This document shows positions 42,416 through 54,584 of a stretch of DNA of 64,000 nucleotides, piece after piece. Origin of the DNA: Pyropia haitanensis (lineage: Eukaryota; Rhodophyta; Bangiophyceae; Bangiales; Bangiaceae). The DNA lies in the NCBI GenBank assembly GCA_008729055.1, contig SDUX01000007.1, positions 6,222,981 to 6,286,980 of the forward strand, in the 5' to 3' direction. The notes under the pieces were generated by a model. It did not search any database and was not told where the DNA came from. It saw nothing but the letters and a program-made list of their open reading frames with translations. The translations under genes were made by a program, and so were the position numbers. The stretch's first letter is position 1; the number at the start of each line of letters is the position of its first letter.

Positions 42416-45400
42416 ATGAAGCGACGGATGCAGGGTGGCGGGTACCCCTTGGCGCCGCCGTCTGGGGGAGGCTCGCCCGCGGCGGCCGCGGCGACCCGGC
42501 CGGCAGGGGGAGCCACCGCGGCCGTGCCCGAGTCGAAGGCGGCAGTGGCGGTAGAAGCAGCAGCAGCAGCGGAGGCCGCGGCGGGCGGCGACGGCCAACG
42601 CGGCGGCGGGCAGGCGGACGCGGGCGAGGCGTTTCGAAAGGTCGCGTCCACGCCCATCCGGGAGCGCGCGGACGTCCCGCGGGTGCTCGCGGCGCCCCTC
42701 CTTGCGCTGCGTGCCAAGGCCGGGGGGGGCGTGGCGGCGGAGAGGGGGGCGGGGGGGGTGGCGGCGGCGGCTGGCGCCCCCCGCCGTGGGCATCGAGCAC
42801 CGCCGCCGGGGGGGGTGGCGGTGGTGGAGGGGGTGGCGGCGGCGGAGGCGGTGGTGGTGACGGCGGCAGCCGCGCGGCCAGCGGCCGCGGCGGCCCCTTC
42901 TCCCGCACCACGTCCGACCCCGTTAAGGCGGGGGACAGCTCGCACGCGCACGCAAGCCGGTTCTCTAGCTCCCGCTTTTACCAGCCCCTGTCGCTGCCCG
43001 TGGTGGCTGGCGGTGCCGGCGACGGCGGCGAGAGGGGTGGGGGGGGGGCGTGCTGGCCGACGCGGTGAGCTCCCCGCGCACGCGGGTGGTGGTCAAGGGC
43101 AACTTTCGGCGCTTCACGTCGGGCCTCGGCCGGAGCTTCCGAAAGATCCACGGCCGGCCAAAGCTGCGCGGCGGGCCGTCGGGTCGTGGCCCCAGCTGGG
43201 GTGGGGGCGGCGAGAAGGGCGGCGGCAGCGGCAGCAAGGACGACGAGCGTGGTGGGGGTGGGCCCACTTCCGCCGAAGCGTTTGTGGGCGTCTTGGCGGC
43301 GGTGCGCAAAGGGGAGCACCCCCTCGAGGTGCTCCTCGACGCGATGGCGTCCCTGTCGGAGCGCCTGTATGAGGCCGACTCGGAGGTGCTGTTCAAATAC
43401 CTGGCCAGCCCGTCGGTGCTGGAGGCCCTCGTGGGGGTGGTCCTCCGCCGCGGCGACGACCACCGGACGGCGGTGGTGATGGACGTGCTCGTCAGCGGGC
43501 CGCCGCGGTTCCGCAAGGCCATTCTCCTCAATGGCGACCTGCGGGAGCCCCTCTTTCGCTTCCTCGAGTGCCCGACGCTGGCGGACGAGGCGGAGTCGGG
43601 GCGGAAGCGCAACGCGGCGGTGTTGGGTGCAACGCCTACCCGTGGGGGGAGTGGCAGCCTCTTTGTGTCGTCGTTTGGCGGCGGCGGCGGCGGCGGCGAC
43701 CGCTCTGGGCCCACCGATGTGTTTCATTTCCCTTCGAGCGGGCCCTCGACGGCAGGTGCTGACCTTCACTGGTCTAGCAGCCAGTCGGCGCCGTCGGGTC
43801 TGCAGTATGATGTCCAAAGCCGCTCTGCTGCTCGTGACGTGTGGGCGGCCGGGATGGCGATGGCAGCCAACACCGCTACCTCCTTGTTGGTGCACCCACC
43901 GACGCCTCACCCACAGCAGGCCGCGGCGACGTTGCCCGAGGGGCTTTCGGTCGTGGTCGAACGGGTGACCCGGCTGCTGGCTGCGCTCCTCAACGACGCA
44001 CCCGATGAGTTTGCCAAAGCGGCTGCCAAGCGTCGGTCTTTTGCGGCGGACGTGCTCAGCGTTTGCGCGGGTGCGGGCTGTGTGTTTGACCTCCTCCCAC
44101 CACTCTTTTCGGCGAAGAGCTACTACTCGATGGCCCCCCCGAAGACCTGAGGTACGGCGCCACCAACGCGGTGGGGGTCGTGCTGTTGGCGGACTCGGAT
44201 GTTTTGACGCTCATTGTCCGCCGCTTCAAGGCCGCCGTCAACGTGGTGCCCGCGACGCCCGACTCACTGGCGGCCATGGAGAACTGCCTGTCCATGGTGG
44301 TGGCCCTCTCCTTCCGCTGCATCCCGCCGCTCCGCTTTGAGCCGTCCAAGACGCCCGACAAAGCGACCGCCGCGGGGCTGGGCGCGCTCGTGGACCGGCT
44401 CAGCGCTATTAGTCGGCCTGCTCACCTGGGCACACTCCTGGACGCGGCGTTTGGCGTGGCGCCCCGCGATGGGGGGTTGGCGCTCCGCCGCACGCTCGCC
44501 GCGCTCACAGATCTCGTCCGCACCATCCGGGCGGGCGCGTTGTCCCCACTGCCGGGCACTCGCGGCATGATGGCCGCGCTCGATACGGCGCCGATGGAGC
44601 GGGTGCTGGCGGCGCGGATCCCGGCACTCGCGGCGGTGCTGCGGACTGGGGTGGTGGGGCGGCGGGACACCGACGGGGGCGGCCAAAGACAAGGGCCGCC
44701 GCGGGCGTCGGCCTCGGAGGCGCGGGGGGAGTCGCCAGGAGGGGTGGGCGCGCGGCGAGGCGCCCCGTTGGGTTCGGCCACAGGTGCGTTGCCCTCACGC
44801 CCAGCCGGCAGTGGCGGCGGCGGCGGTGGCGATGGCAGCATTGGCGGAGCGGCGGCGTCCCCCTCCCACAGGCCATCCTCGCCAACGTCGCAGTCCTCCC
44901 TGCTGTCGTCGGTGTCCCCCTCGGCCACGTCGTCTTCCAGCCCACCCTCCCCCGCCCCTGGCCGAGCTGGCGGCGGGGGAAATCCGCCTTCCATCACTCG
45001 TGGCGCACCTTCCGTGTCGTCCCAGGTGCCTGGGTTGGGGTCTATGGTGTCGGGGGTGGCGACGCCCCCTTCGTCGCCATCGACCAATGGTCCTACCCCT
45101 CCTTCCAAAGCTGGCAGTCTTCCCTCTGTTCGCTCTGTGGCGTCCGTGGTCTCCACCGCCAGGGCGAGCTGCGCATGGGCCCCGCCGCTCTGCTTCCCCG
45201 AATGCGAAAGGTCGGGCAGCAGCGCCGCGGCAGACGCCGCCCCCCCCTTGCGCCGGTCGGCACGGCGTATGAGCGGGTGCGGAACCCCCTGGGCGCCACC
45301 CGCTTGGCGGTGCTGGACCTCCTCGCCCTCACCTTCTCCTCTAACTGCCCCGAGTCGCACGCCGCGCTCGCCGCGACGGCGGTGCCTCTAACGCTGATGG

Positions 45401-46145
45401 AGCTGTTTGGGTCGCTCCGCTGGAACAGCATCCTCCATCGCGCTGTTGCCGACTGCGTCGCCGTGTCCCTCGCGTGCCCGTCGGCCGCCCTCCACCGCGC
45501 GTGGCTGCTCGACGCAGAGCTCCCGGCGCGGACGCTTGACCTGTACGCGCGCGCGTTTGAAGTGTCGACGCGGCGCCTGCGGCGGCCGCGCACGCAGCCT
45601 GCCGCGTACGTTGGAGACGTCATGCGCATGGCCGACGCGATGCGGCTGTTCCTGGTGCGCCACCGGGGGAGGCCGGACCGGGGGGGGGGGGGGAAGACAC
45701 GGCCAGCGGGGGTCCGCGTGGCGGCGGCAGTGGTGGCGGATCGGTGGGAGCAGCGGCTGACGCGGCGGCCGCAAGTGACAACGGCCCGTTAGCGCAGGGC
45801 GTTGGCGGCGGGAGCACCCCCTCGCAGGGCCCCACCCTCGGCGCCGCCACCCACGGCGGCGCGCCCGCCGGCATCCCCACCGCGTACCGGGAAACCCCCG
45901 CGGCGGCTGCGGCCGGTGGCGACACGGGCGGTCCCACCTACACCCCTGAGGCGCTGATGGCCCTCTTTGGCCCGACCCCCACGGACGCGGCGGCCGCGCT
46001 CCAGGCGCTCGATGCGTTCACCGCGGGCACCCTGAAAACGTACGTTGCGGCGGCGGTCAAGCCCCTGGGGGGAGCCCGCCCGCCCGTCCACTCGGCGTCC
46101 ATGTTCGCGCCGCTCCCCACCAACTGCTCGCTGAATGTGGACTGA
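42416..46145 (+). CDS. PPP6R: SAPS-domain protein (PP6 / SIT4 phosphatase regulatory subunit), frame-split
   Basis: SAPS proteins are regulatory subunits of the PP6/Sit4 phosphatase. The protein starts at ATG 42416 (MKRRMQGGGY) with an Ala/Gly-rich N-terminus. The SAPS core includes LSERLYEADSEVLFKYLASP, SVLEALVGVVLRR and LREPLFRFLECP at 43345-43575. Further helical repeats cover 43850-44660 (NCLSMVVALSFRCIPP and neighbours). After a Ser/Pro-rich linker comes TRLAVLDLLALTFSSNCPE and LTLMELFGSLRWNSILHRAV at 45299-45443, the block where the family has a 'wNn.LH' motif. The frame changes five times, always in a homopolymer: near 42722-42758, 43039-43048, 44134-44140, 45240-45247 and 45680-45693. 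Each fits one missing base. The end after 45700 (TNCSLNVD) is plausible but not confirmed. No intron is needed. Confidence 0.8.
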
Positions 46146-47426
46146 CGCCACCTCCCGCCTTTTCCACACGACGACAACGGTGACCAGACCACGACCGCGC
46201 CCACAGGAGCGTGGCGGTCGCTGCGGTGCCGCACACACTTGCGGCGCCGCTCGAGACAGGCGGCAGTGTGTTGGCCGTACTCTCGGCGAACGCGGCGACT
46301 TGGTTGAGGGGGGGCCGCGGGCGCGACGCCCCTCGCCCCCCCCTCCGCGCCCTCCTGCGCCAGCTCTGGGCAGGGACGCGTCGCCCGGGCTGACACAATG
46401 AGCCGCCGCGGCGACTGGGCAACCACAGTGTGTGGCGCTCGAGTCCATGGCCGCCGCACCGTTGTTGGCGAGACGCGCCCGCCGGCTGCGCGGGAGCGGA
46501 GCTGGGAGGAGCGGCCCAGTCGCGGGCACGCCCCCGCCCCTTCCACGCCAGACGCGCCCAACGACCTTCCCCTTTGGCGAGCGGTCGCCGGCTCTGGCGG
46601 ATGGCATACGAGTGGAGCGGTCGTGGGGAGCCCCCTGGCGTACCGTTACGAAAAGAGAACAAAAAGACACGCACCCCTGAGGTTATCGCGGACGCCGCGG
46701 CGGTGCCTGCAGTCGTGCCCCTGCGCGTGCCGCCCCTCGTCAAAGCCCCTCCTCGTGCCTCGGGGCCTCTCTTGACTGGATTGGGGCGTTTCCAGCCTAT
46801 TTCCAGACCCAGAGCGGCGGCATACCGCTTAAGACTTACATGAACTACAACCAGAGAGAGAAAAGAACAACTACTACGAACGCAGCTGTCGACAACTGAC
46901 CTGCTGACAAACCGCCGCCGCCCTCACCCCATCCCCACCAGTCGGTTGGCGGCCGCGCCCACGTCATGCGCCATTGGTGACCCGGCGTTCGCGGTCGCCG
47001 GATTGGCCGCACCCCGTTGGCGGAGGGCCCCCCGCGGCGCCCGGCGGGCCACCCAACGCTGCCTCCGCCGCCGCCCCCCCCCCCCCCCCCCTCCACACTG
47101 GCGCGCCTCGGCCGCCGCGTTTCTCCCCTGAAAAAATGACACTGCCGCGCGAGCGCGACGTGGCCGCTCCCCGTGGCGGGTGTCATTTCGGGGAGGACGC
47201 AAGGGCGAGAGAGAGCGGAGGGGGGCGGGCGCAAGGCAAGAGAGCGGGCGGGTGGCGGCGGTAGGGGTGGTGGGAGGGGGGGGGAGGGGGGTGACGGGCG
47301 CGAGCGCTGGGCAGGAGAGAGGCCGGGACCGCGCCCGCGCGGAGGGCGGGCGGGAGGCGGGGAGGGAAGCGGCGGCACGGCGGCCGGCCCGGCGGGCGCG
47401 CCCGTGGTGCGGCCGAGGCGGTGCCA

Positions 47427-47484
<58 letters not shown>

Positions 47485-48925
47485 CGGCGGTGGGCGCGGC
47501 GAGTGGAGCACATCCACTCCCCCCTCCCCCCTTCCCCCCCCCCTTCCCCTCGCGGCGCACGAGGTGGGCGCGGCCGCGCCGGCGCAGCGGCGGCGGCGGC
47601 CGACGCGGCGCGGCCGCCCGCCGCCGGCCGAGGACCGCCTGGGCGACGCGCGGCGCCGCGCCGCGGCCGCCCTCCCTCCCCCCCCTGTCCACGCCACACC
47701 CCGCTCCCTCCCCCCGCGGCCGCCGACGCTGCCACGCGCCGGTTTCCCCCGACGCGCCGCGGCACGCGGCGCGGCCGGCGGGGCGGCCGGCCGCGGCGCC
47801 CGACGGGCGGGGGGTGGCGGCGGCGTCGCTGGCGTCGGCGTCGGCGTCGGCGTCGGCGGTGGTGCCGCCCCGCTGCCCGCCCGCTGGCAGCCACACTTGC
47901 CGGTCGCGCCGGCCGGCGGGCGGCGGGCGGCGGGCGGCGGGCGGCGGGCGGGGGGCGGGCGGGACTGGCCGCGGCGGCCGTGGGAGCGGGGGCGCCACCA
48001 CCCGCCGGGGAGCGTGGGCGTGCCGCGCCGCTGGGTGGTGGTGGTGGTGGGCGGGGGGCGGGGGCGGCGGTGGTGGTGCGGGGGGTGGGGGGGGGGTCGC
48101 TGGGGTGGGACGCTGACGCCCCGCCCGCCGGCCGTTCCCCCCCCCCACCGCGTCCTGGCGCACACGACGGTTGCGTCTGCGACGGCGGCGGCGGCTGCGG
48201 CGGCGGCTACGGCGGCGGCGGCGGCGGCGGTGTGGCGGGGCGCGCACCGGTGGTGCGGCAGCGGCCCGCGACGCGCCGGTCGCGGGTGGGGCGGGTGCCA
48301 GCCGTTGGGGCGGGGTGCTCGTCGCGGATCCCTACCTTTGCGGCCGGCCGCGGCGCGGCGGCGGCGCTGGCGAGCGCGGGTTTGGGTTGTGCGGGGGGCG
48401 GGCCCTGCTGAGTCTTTCTGTTGCCAGTGGGGAGAGGTGGGGTGGGGGGGGGGAGGTGGAAGGGAGGGTGGGAGAGAGGGAGGGAGGGAGGGGGGAGGGA
48501 GGGGGGGGGGAGGGAACCGCGACCTTGGTGCCCGCCGCCCGCTCGCGGCTGGCCACCCCACCCCGCGCTGCCCCCCCCCATCGCCCCTCCTCGCGAGCTT
48601 GGGGGGCGGGTGGAGGCGGGGCGGGTGTTGGATGCGCCGCCCGCGCTGCCGGCGTGGCTGTGTGGACGCTGCGACTGAGGAGCGCGCGGCACCAGGGGGG
48701 GGGGAACGGGCGTTGGGGGGGCGGCCGGAGGGGGCGGCTGGACCGGAGCGGTGCCGCCCACCGGGGCTGCCCGGGGGCGAGGGCGGCGGCTGCGGCTGGT
48801 GGGGATAGTCCAGCCTGGCGTGGGCGCACGGCTCACGTCAGGGGGTCTGGCGGCACCGCACCCCCCGCCGCCGTCTTTCCCCCAGCCGCCCTTGACGGCC
48901 GTGGGCACCCTTTGCCGCCGCGGCC
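46146..48925. repeat. Spacer with (GGC)n and GC-rich repeats before the copine gene
   Basis: Mixed GC-rich sequence runs from 46146 to about 46900. A (GGC)n run lies at about 47428-47483, and GGCGTC and GGCGGGC repeats at 47830-47850 and 47920-47955. G runs occur around 48450-48510. A minus-strand tail ending at 46924 (SPMAHDVGAAANRLVG) looks protein-like, but I could not extend it into a gene. The last 80 bp should hold the copine 5' UTR. Confidence 0.4.
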
Positions 48926-50922
48926 ATGGCGTCGCGCCCCCGGTCCACCACCCGCCGGGCCGTCGACGTGCCGTCGGTGGGCGGCGCGTCGGCGGGCATG
49001 ACGCGGGTGGTGGTGCACATTTCTGGGGAGCGCCTCGCCGACCGGGACGTCATGTCCAAGTCCGACCCGTTCGCGGTGCTGTACATCCGGGCGGCGCGGC
49101 AGAGCAAGTACGTCGAGCTCGGCCGCACCGAGACGCTCAAGGACACGGTCAACCCGCGGTTCGTGTCGTCGTTTGAGCTGCCCTACGCGTTTGAGCAGCT
49201 GCAGGAGCTGCGCGTCGCGGTCTACGACCGCGACAGCCCGTCGTCGGACCTGCGGAAGCACGACTTTATCGGTGCGGCGGAGTGCGCGCTCGCGCAGATT
49301 GTCACGTCGCCCGGCCGGTGTATCAAGCTGAACCTGGTCAACGCCGCCGCGCGGCGGCGGCAGTGCGGGTTCGTGTCGCTGACGGGGGAGGAGGTGAGCA
49401 CCACCAAAAAGATGGTGTACATGGACCTGGGCCTCCGCCTCTCGCAGCGCGCGTCGGACAATGTGCGGCGGTACTTTGTCATCTCGCGGCAGCGTGACGG
49501 GGGGGGCGGCACCATTGACGTGTACCGCTCCGAGGCGACGCGGTGTGCGGACCGGCGGATGCGGTTCAAGAGCGTCTTTGTCGATGGGGAGACGCTCACC
49601 CGCGGGGACGACCACCGGGAGCTGACGATCCGCTTCATGGAGGACCGGGGGCGCTCGCAGGACGCGCACCGGCTGCACTCAGAGATCACCACCTGCTTTG
49701 CCGACCTGGTCGGGCTGGGCGTCGGCTCGGAGCTGCCGGTGGGCGTGTACAACGCGCCCAAGGGCACCGCCACCCGCCGGCTGGGTGGCCTCTTCTCGCG
49801 CAAGCACTCGGTCGACCGGGGCGGCGCGGGCGGCAGCTCCTCCACCGTGACGGGCGCGTCGACGGCGGCGGCGGCATTGGCGGGCGCGGCCGGTGGCGCG
49901 CTGCCGGGCGGGGGGGCGAGCGCCAATGGGGACGTGGCGGCGCCACCCGCGGGCGCCCACGCGGCGGCCATCACGGCCGACAGCCACACGGACTTTACGC
50001 CCGTTGGGTCGGCGGCGGCGGTGGGCGGCGCGGCGGCGGGGGAGTTTGTCAAGACCGGCTCGTTGACCGTGTACGGGGTGCGGGAGATCAAGGAGCCGTC
50101 CTTCCTCGACTTTGTCGCGGGCGGTTGCCGCATCCGGCTGGCCATTGGGGTGGACTTTACGTCGTCCAACGGGGACGCCCACGCGGACCCGTCGTCGCTA
50201 CACTACGTGGGCGGCGCGGAGCCCAACGACTATGAGTGGACGCTCCGGTCGGTGGTGGACATCCTGTCGGCGTACGTGCACGAGCAGGTGTTTGCGTGCT
50301 ACGGCTTTGGCGCGCGCGTGCCGCCCGAGTACCACGTGTCGCACTGCTTCCCTCTGGGCGCGGGCGACGGGCCCGAGGCGGCGCTGTGCCAGGGCATTGA
50401 GGGCGTCCTCGAGGCGTACCGGCGCACGCTGGATGAGGTGCAGCTGTACGGGCCGACCGTGTTTGCCGAGCTGGTGCGCCACGTCGCGACACTCGCGTCG
50501 GGGCGGGTGACACAGGCGGACCAGCAGTACACCATCCTGCTCGTCCTCACGGACGGCGTCGTGTCGGACATGCGCGAGACGATCGCGGAGGTGGTCGGCG
50601 CATCCGTGCTGCCCCTCTCCATCATCATTGTGGGGATTGGGGACGAGGACTTTAGCCGGATGGCCATTCTCGACTCGGACGACCGGCTGCTGCGCAGCGG
50701 CGAGCGCGTCGCCGCGCGGGATATCGTCCAGTTTTGTGCGGTCCGCGACGCGAAGCGGGACCCGCGGGCGCTCGCCGCCGCCGTCCTTGCCGAGGTGCCC
50801 ACCCAACTGACGGGCTTCATGAAGGCCAACCGCATCAAGCCCAATCTGCCCGTCCTTGACGACATGGCGCCGGCTGGCGACGGCGGCGGCGGCAGAAGCG
50901 CCGGTGGGGGTGGTGGTGGTGT

Positions 50923-50965
<43 letters not shown>

Positions 50966-52777
50966 GGCGGTGTCAGCGGCGCCGGTCCTGCCGCGACGGG
51001 CCTCGGGGCGGCCATCGCGGCGGCCGCTGTCGGCGGCGCCATTCCCGACCTGATGGGCAACGACCCCGTCGCGACCGCGCACGCGGTCGCGCCGGGCTTT
51101 GTCGCGGACCACCTCAAGCGGCAGGAGCACCTGATGGAGCGGGAGCGGCGGGAGCAGGCGGCGGCCGCCGCGACGGCCGCCGCGACGGCCGCCGCTACCG
51201 CCGCCGCCGCCGCGGCGGAATCCCAGGCGCGGTTACAACAGCAGCAGCAGCAACAGCTGGCGCAGCAGCAGCAGCAGCAGCAGCAGCTGGCGCAGCAGCA
51301 ACATCAGCAGCAGCTGGCTCACCAACAGCAGTTGGCGGCCCAGCAGCAAGCCGCGCATCAACAACATCATACGCAACACCCGCACGGCAGTCAACAGCCG
51401 GCCGCGGTATCGCCGCAGCAGGAGGAGCTGGAGCGGCTGGAGCAGATGGAGGCGGAGCGGCTGGCGTACATGGAGCAGGTCCGGGAGGAAGAGCAGAGTG
51501 GCGGCGCCGGTGGGGGGGCGGGGGGCAGCGGCGACGCGGGCGGTGGCGGCGTCCTCGCCGGCGGCGGCGGCCTGGTTGGTGGCGGCGTCTTCAGCGGCAG
51601 CGGGGGCGGCCCAGTGGGTGGCAGGCCGGCGGGTCCCACCGGCGCGTTTGACTTTTCCGACTTGCAGGCGTCTTGGTCTGGGGAGAGTGGCTTTGCGCCC
51701 ACCCCGTCGTTCAAGCGCCGCAACGCGGTGCACGCGTCACCGCACGGGGCGGGACCCCTCGGTCCACCGGGGCCGTTTGTGTCCCCCCGTGCCGGTGGCG
51801 GGGGTGGCTTTGGCGGCGCGCCGCTGCCGCCTGGAGCGGCGGCGGCGGCGGCGCACCCGGGCGGCCGCGGCCACGGACCTTGGCAGATGCCAATCTACTG
51901 TCCCGAGGACGACGGGCTGCCAGCCGCCGCCGCGGGTGGCCACTCGGCCCACCGGGGGAGCCACCCACCGCACGGCGGGCAGGGCCCGCCAGGGGCGGGC
52001 GTGTCGCCCGCTTTTTGCCCAGAAGACGACCCCCCCGTCGGTGGGTCGGGGGGCAGCCTCGGCGGCGGCCTCGGCCGCGCGGCCCGCGACGGCGGCGTCG
52101 GTGGTGGCAGGGCGGGGCCCGCCCGGCGGGGCGGCCGTACCCGCTCGGTCGGCCTCGACCTGTCGACGGCGGGCCGCCCCCCCGACATGGGCGCGGGCGG
52201 CGTCCACCAGCCACGGTCCCCTGTGGTGATGGCGGCGGCCGCCGCGGCGGCGGCTGGCGGGAACGGCGTCCGCTCGTGGGCGCGCCCCCGCACGCCCGAC
52301 ATGCACGGGGGTGGCGCCGTCGGCGGCCACGAGCGCGACGGCGGGCGGACGGGCAGCCACGGGCGGCATGCGCTCGCGCGCCTCCCCATCGACGGCGTCA
52401 GCTATGGCGGCGGCGTCGGCGGCAGTGGGGGGGGGTACATGTCCTACTCGCCCGTCGGGAGCTCCCCGCCGCCGCCGCCATCGCTGCCCGTTGGCGCGTC
52501 GCCGTCGGCCGAGGCGGGCGGCCGCGGCAGCGGCGGCGGCGGCGGCGGCGGAGGCGGCGGCGGCACGCCCACGCCGCCCGCCTATACGGCTGACCGGGGA
52601 CCGCCGGGGCGTGGCGGTGGGCCACCACCCCCCCACCTGGCAGGCACCCGTGGCGTAGGGGGCGGCGGTGCCGGCCGGCACGGCCACGACGGGCCGCCGA
52701 CGCAGTCGTCGTGGGATGGGGCGGCGGCGGCCAACTGGAAGGCGTCTCAGCCGGCGCACCGGACGGGCTGGGGGTGA
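48926..52777 (+). CDS. CPNE: Copine (two C2 domains and vWA) with a long low-complexity tail
   Basis: Copines are calcium-dependent phospholipid-binding proteins that recruit partners to membranes. Residues about 27-150 form C2A (VVVHISGERLADRD, KSDPFAVLY, DTVNPRFVSSFELPY, VAVYDRDS) with the usual acidic calcium ligands. Residues about 165-300 form C2B (MVYMDLGLRL, DNVRRYFVISR, LTIRFMEDRGR). Residues about 375-640 form the copine vWA domain: FLDFVAGGCRIRLAIGVDFTSSNG carries the DxTxS metal site, followed by LRSVVDILSAY, FACYGFGARVPP, TILLVLTDGVVSDMRET and PLSIIIVGIGDEDF. A typical copine ends about here. This one continues for another 640 residues: Gly runs, an Ala block, a Gln/His-rich tract at about 769-815, and two short copies of a CPEDD motif (PIYCPEDDG and AFCPEDDPP). 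The gene is a single exon with no frame break. Confidence 0.95.
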
Positions 52778-53136
52778 GCCGCGGGCGGGGTGGGGAGGGG
52801 GTGGGCCCGGGCGGCGCGGGATACGGCGGTGCCTGCCTTGTGCTGCACCCCTCGGCTAGGGGTTTCGATCGTGTCTTTTTTTTTCTTCACATTGTGTCTC
52901 TCTTCCTGTCGTTGGCCGAGCACCTTGTGTGCGCAGGCGGCACTATTCCAGTTCAAACCTTTCCCCCCACCAAGTCGTCAAAAGTAAGGCGGTTGGCTTG
53001 TGTGCCTAGGCTCTTGCCACTCAACCCCGCTCCTTCCGGGGGGTGCAAACGCCGATAGTGAAGCCGTGCGATGATGACTGAGAGAAGCCCAGCGTATCGT
53101 GCTGTATCATGTGATACATATACTACACTCATTCGA
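52778..53136. other. 3' flank of the copine gene
   Basis: Contains a T run (52876-52884), T/C-rich sequence and balanced-composition DNA up to the short inverted-repeat element. Probably 3' UTR. No gene is seen. Confidence 0.4.
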
Positions 53137-53219
53137 CGTGGGGGGACCGCCACCCCTCTGGAATGGTCATTCAGGGGGGGTCCCCCCGGTCCCCCCAGGA
53201 TTAGGCCGGTCCCCCCACG
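53137..53219. mobile_element. 83-bp element with perfect 13-bp terminal inverted repeats
   Basis: CGTGGGGGGACCG at 53137-53149 is matched by its exact reverse complement CGGTCCCCCCACG at 53207-53219. Inside are two further GGTCCCCCC-like words. The same 13-bp ends bound another segment at 58752-58929. This suggests a dispersed, non-coding MITE-like family or a structured repeat. Confidence 0.7.
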
Positions 53220-54240
53220 TTAGGGCGAAACCGAAGTGAAAGTTAACACATTCACAAAGCTTCGCTGGTACTTCTCGGCACCGGACTTGCGAGGCCTATT
53301 CCCCGAGCTGGGCGGCGGGCGTGCACGCCACGCCCACGTGGTCGACCCCGTCCTCTCGTCTCACCACCCGCCGTCGCCCCCGTCCACTCGTCTCCTCACC
53401 ACCCGTCGTCGGCCCCGTCCTCTCGACTCCTTCCCCCTCCCCTGGGCCTTCTGGTCTGCGGCTTCCGTGGGGTTGTGTCCCCCCCTGTCCCCTGCAGAGG
53501 CATGCAGCGAGGGCGGCTCGCCCCCCCGCGCCCCTCTCCCCCCATCAATCCCCCCCCCTCCTTCCCTCGAACCCCCCCTGTCGGCGGTCGCCATCGTTGT
53601 GCCGTCCAACAACGCGGACCCGTTTGCGGCGCTGACGGGTGGCTGCGGCTGTCGGGGGTAGCTTGCCTTGGCCGCACGTCGCTGGTGCTATACGTGGCGG
53701 CGACGGCGTGCCATCTGCTATGGTCGTCGCTCACACCGGAAACGGGAGGGGGGCAGTAAGAGAGGAAGAGGGGACGGTGACGGCCGCTGCGGGGGAGTGG
53801 GGGGGTTGGGAGGGAGGGTTGGCCGCGCTGCGGTCGTGGCTGCGCGGCTGAATCTTGCGGCGGGCGGGCGGGCGGGCGGGCAGCGGCACGCAAGCGGCGG
53901 CGGCGCGTTCGGAGGGGGGAGCGAGGGGACGGGGGGGGGTGGGGACGGCCGCACGGACGGCAGGGGTGTGCGCGGCGTAGCGCGGCGGGGGGGGGGGGGT
54001 GCGCCGCGCGCGCGTTCCCGCACTGCACGGAAGCGCCTGGACCGCAGCCGGGCGGCACACGCGACCCGCCCGCCATCACCTGCGCCGCCCCCCCCCCCCC
54101 CCGTACGCACACTCCCCGTTGCTGGCGCTCGGCGAGTCGCCGCGGCGCCCCACCCCCCCCCCCTTTGAGGCGTCCCCCCCTACTCGACTTCACCACCACC
54201 CGCCGCGAGGCGCCGCCCCCCAGGCGCTGCGAGCGGCGTG
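53220..54240. other. GC-rich spacer with G runs
   Basis: A plus-strand frame at 53236-53661 (141 codons) begins in ordinary sequence but becomes Pro-rich and matches nothing. Multiple G/C runs (53930-53939, 53988-53999, 54089-54102) make frames unreliable. The C-terminal coding end of the FG-GAP gene may extend into the right part. Confidence 0.3.
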
Positions 54241-54549
54241 CCCCCCCCCCCCTGTCCCCCCCCCTCCGACCACCGCCGCCGCCGCGGCTGCCGCTGCCGC
54301 TGCCGCCCGAGCCCGGCGTGCTGTCCACCATCACCCCCGCCGCCGACGCGCTCGCCGTCACGGCCGCCACCGCCGCCGGCGCCTCCCCCCGACCGGGGCG
54401 GGGGCCCCCCGAGGCACCCCCACTGCCACTGCCACCACCTTCACCGCTGCCGCTGCCGCCACCGCCGCCGCCAACGCCGACACAACCCCCCTCCCCACCA
54501 CCGTCACCGCCGCCGCCGCCACCACCACCACCACCACTGCCAGCCAACC

Positions 54550-54584
<35 letters not shown>

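Noticed and set aside
10956..46145. Cluster of three phosphatase-related genes (PP2A B'', SLP, PP6 SAPS)
   Set aside because: They are on both strands, tens of kilobases apart and separated by unrelated genes; nothing in the sequence links them.
46136..46393. Possible additional 3' exon of the SAPS gene after a GT...CACAG pair
   Set aside because: The splice pair is plausible, but the downstream peptide has no conserved block, so the stop at 46145 is kept.
46845..48808. Frames of 350-545 codons between the SAPS and copine genes
   Set aside because: Repeats of GGC and GGCGTC explain them; only a short tail near 46924 looks protein-like and could not be extended.
53236..53661. Plus-strand frame of 141 codons after the short inverted-repeat element
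   Set aside because: Becomes Pro/Ser-rich, has no match and lies in a region full of C runs.
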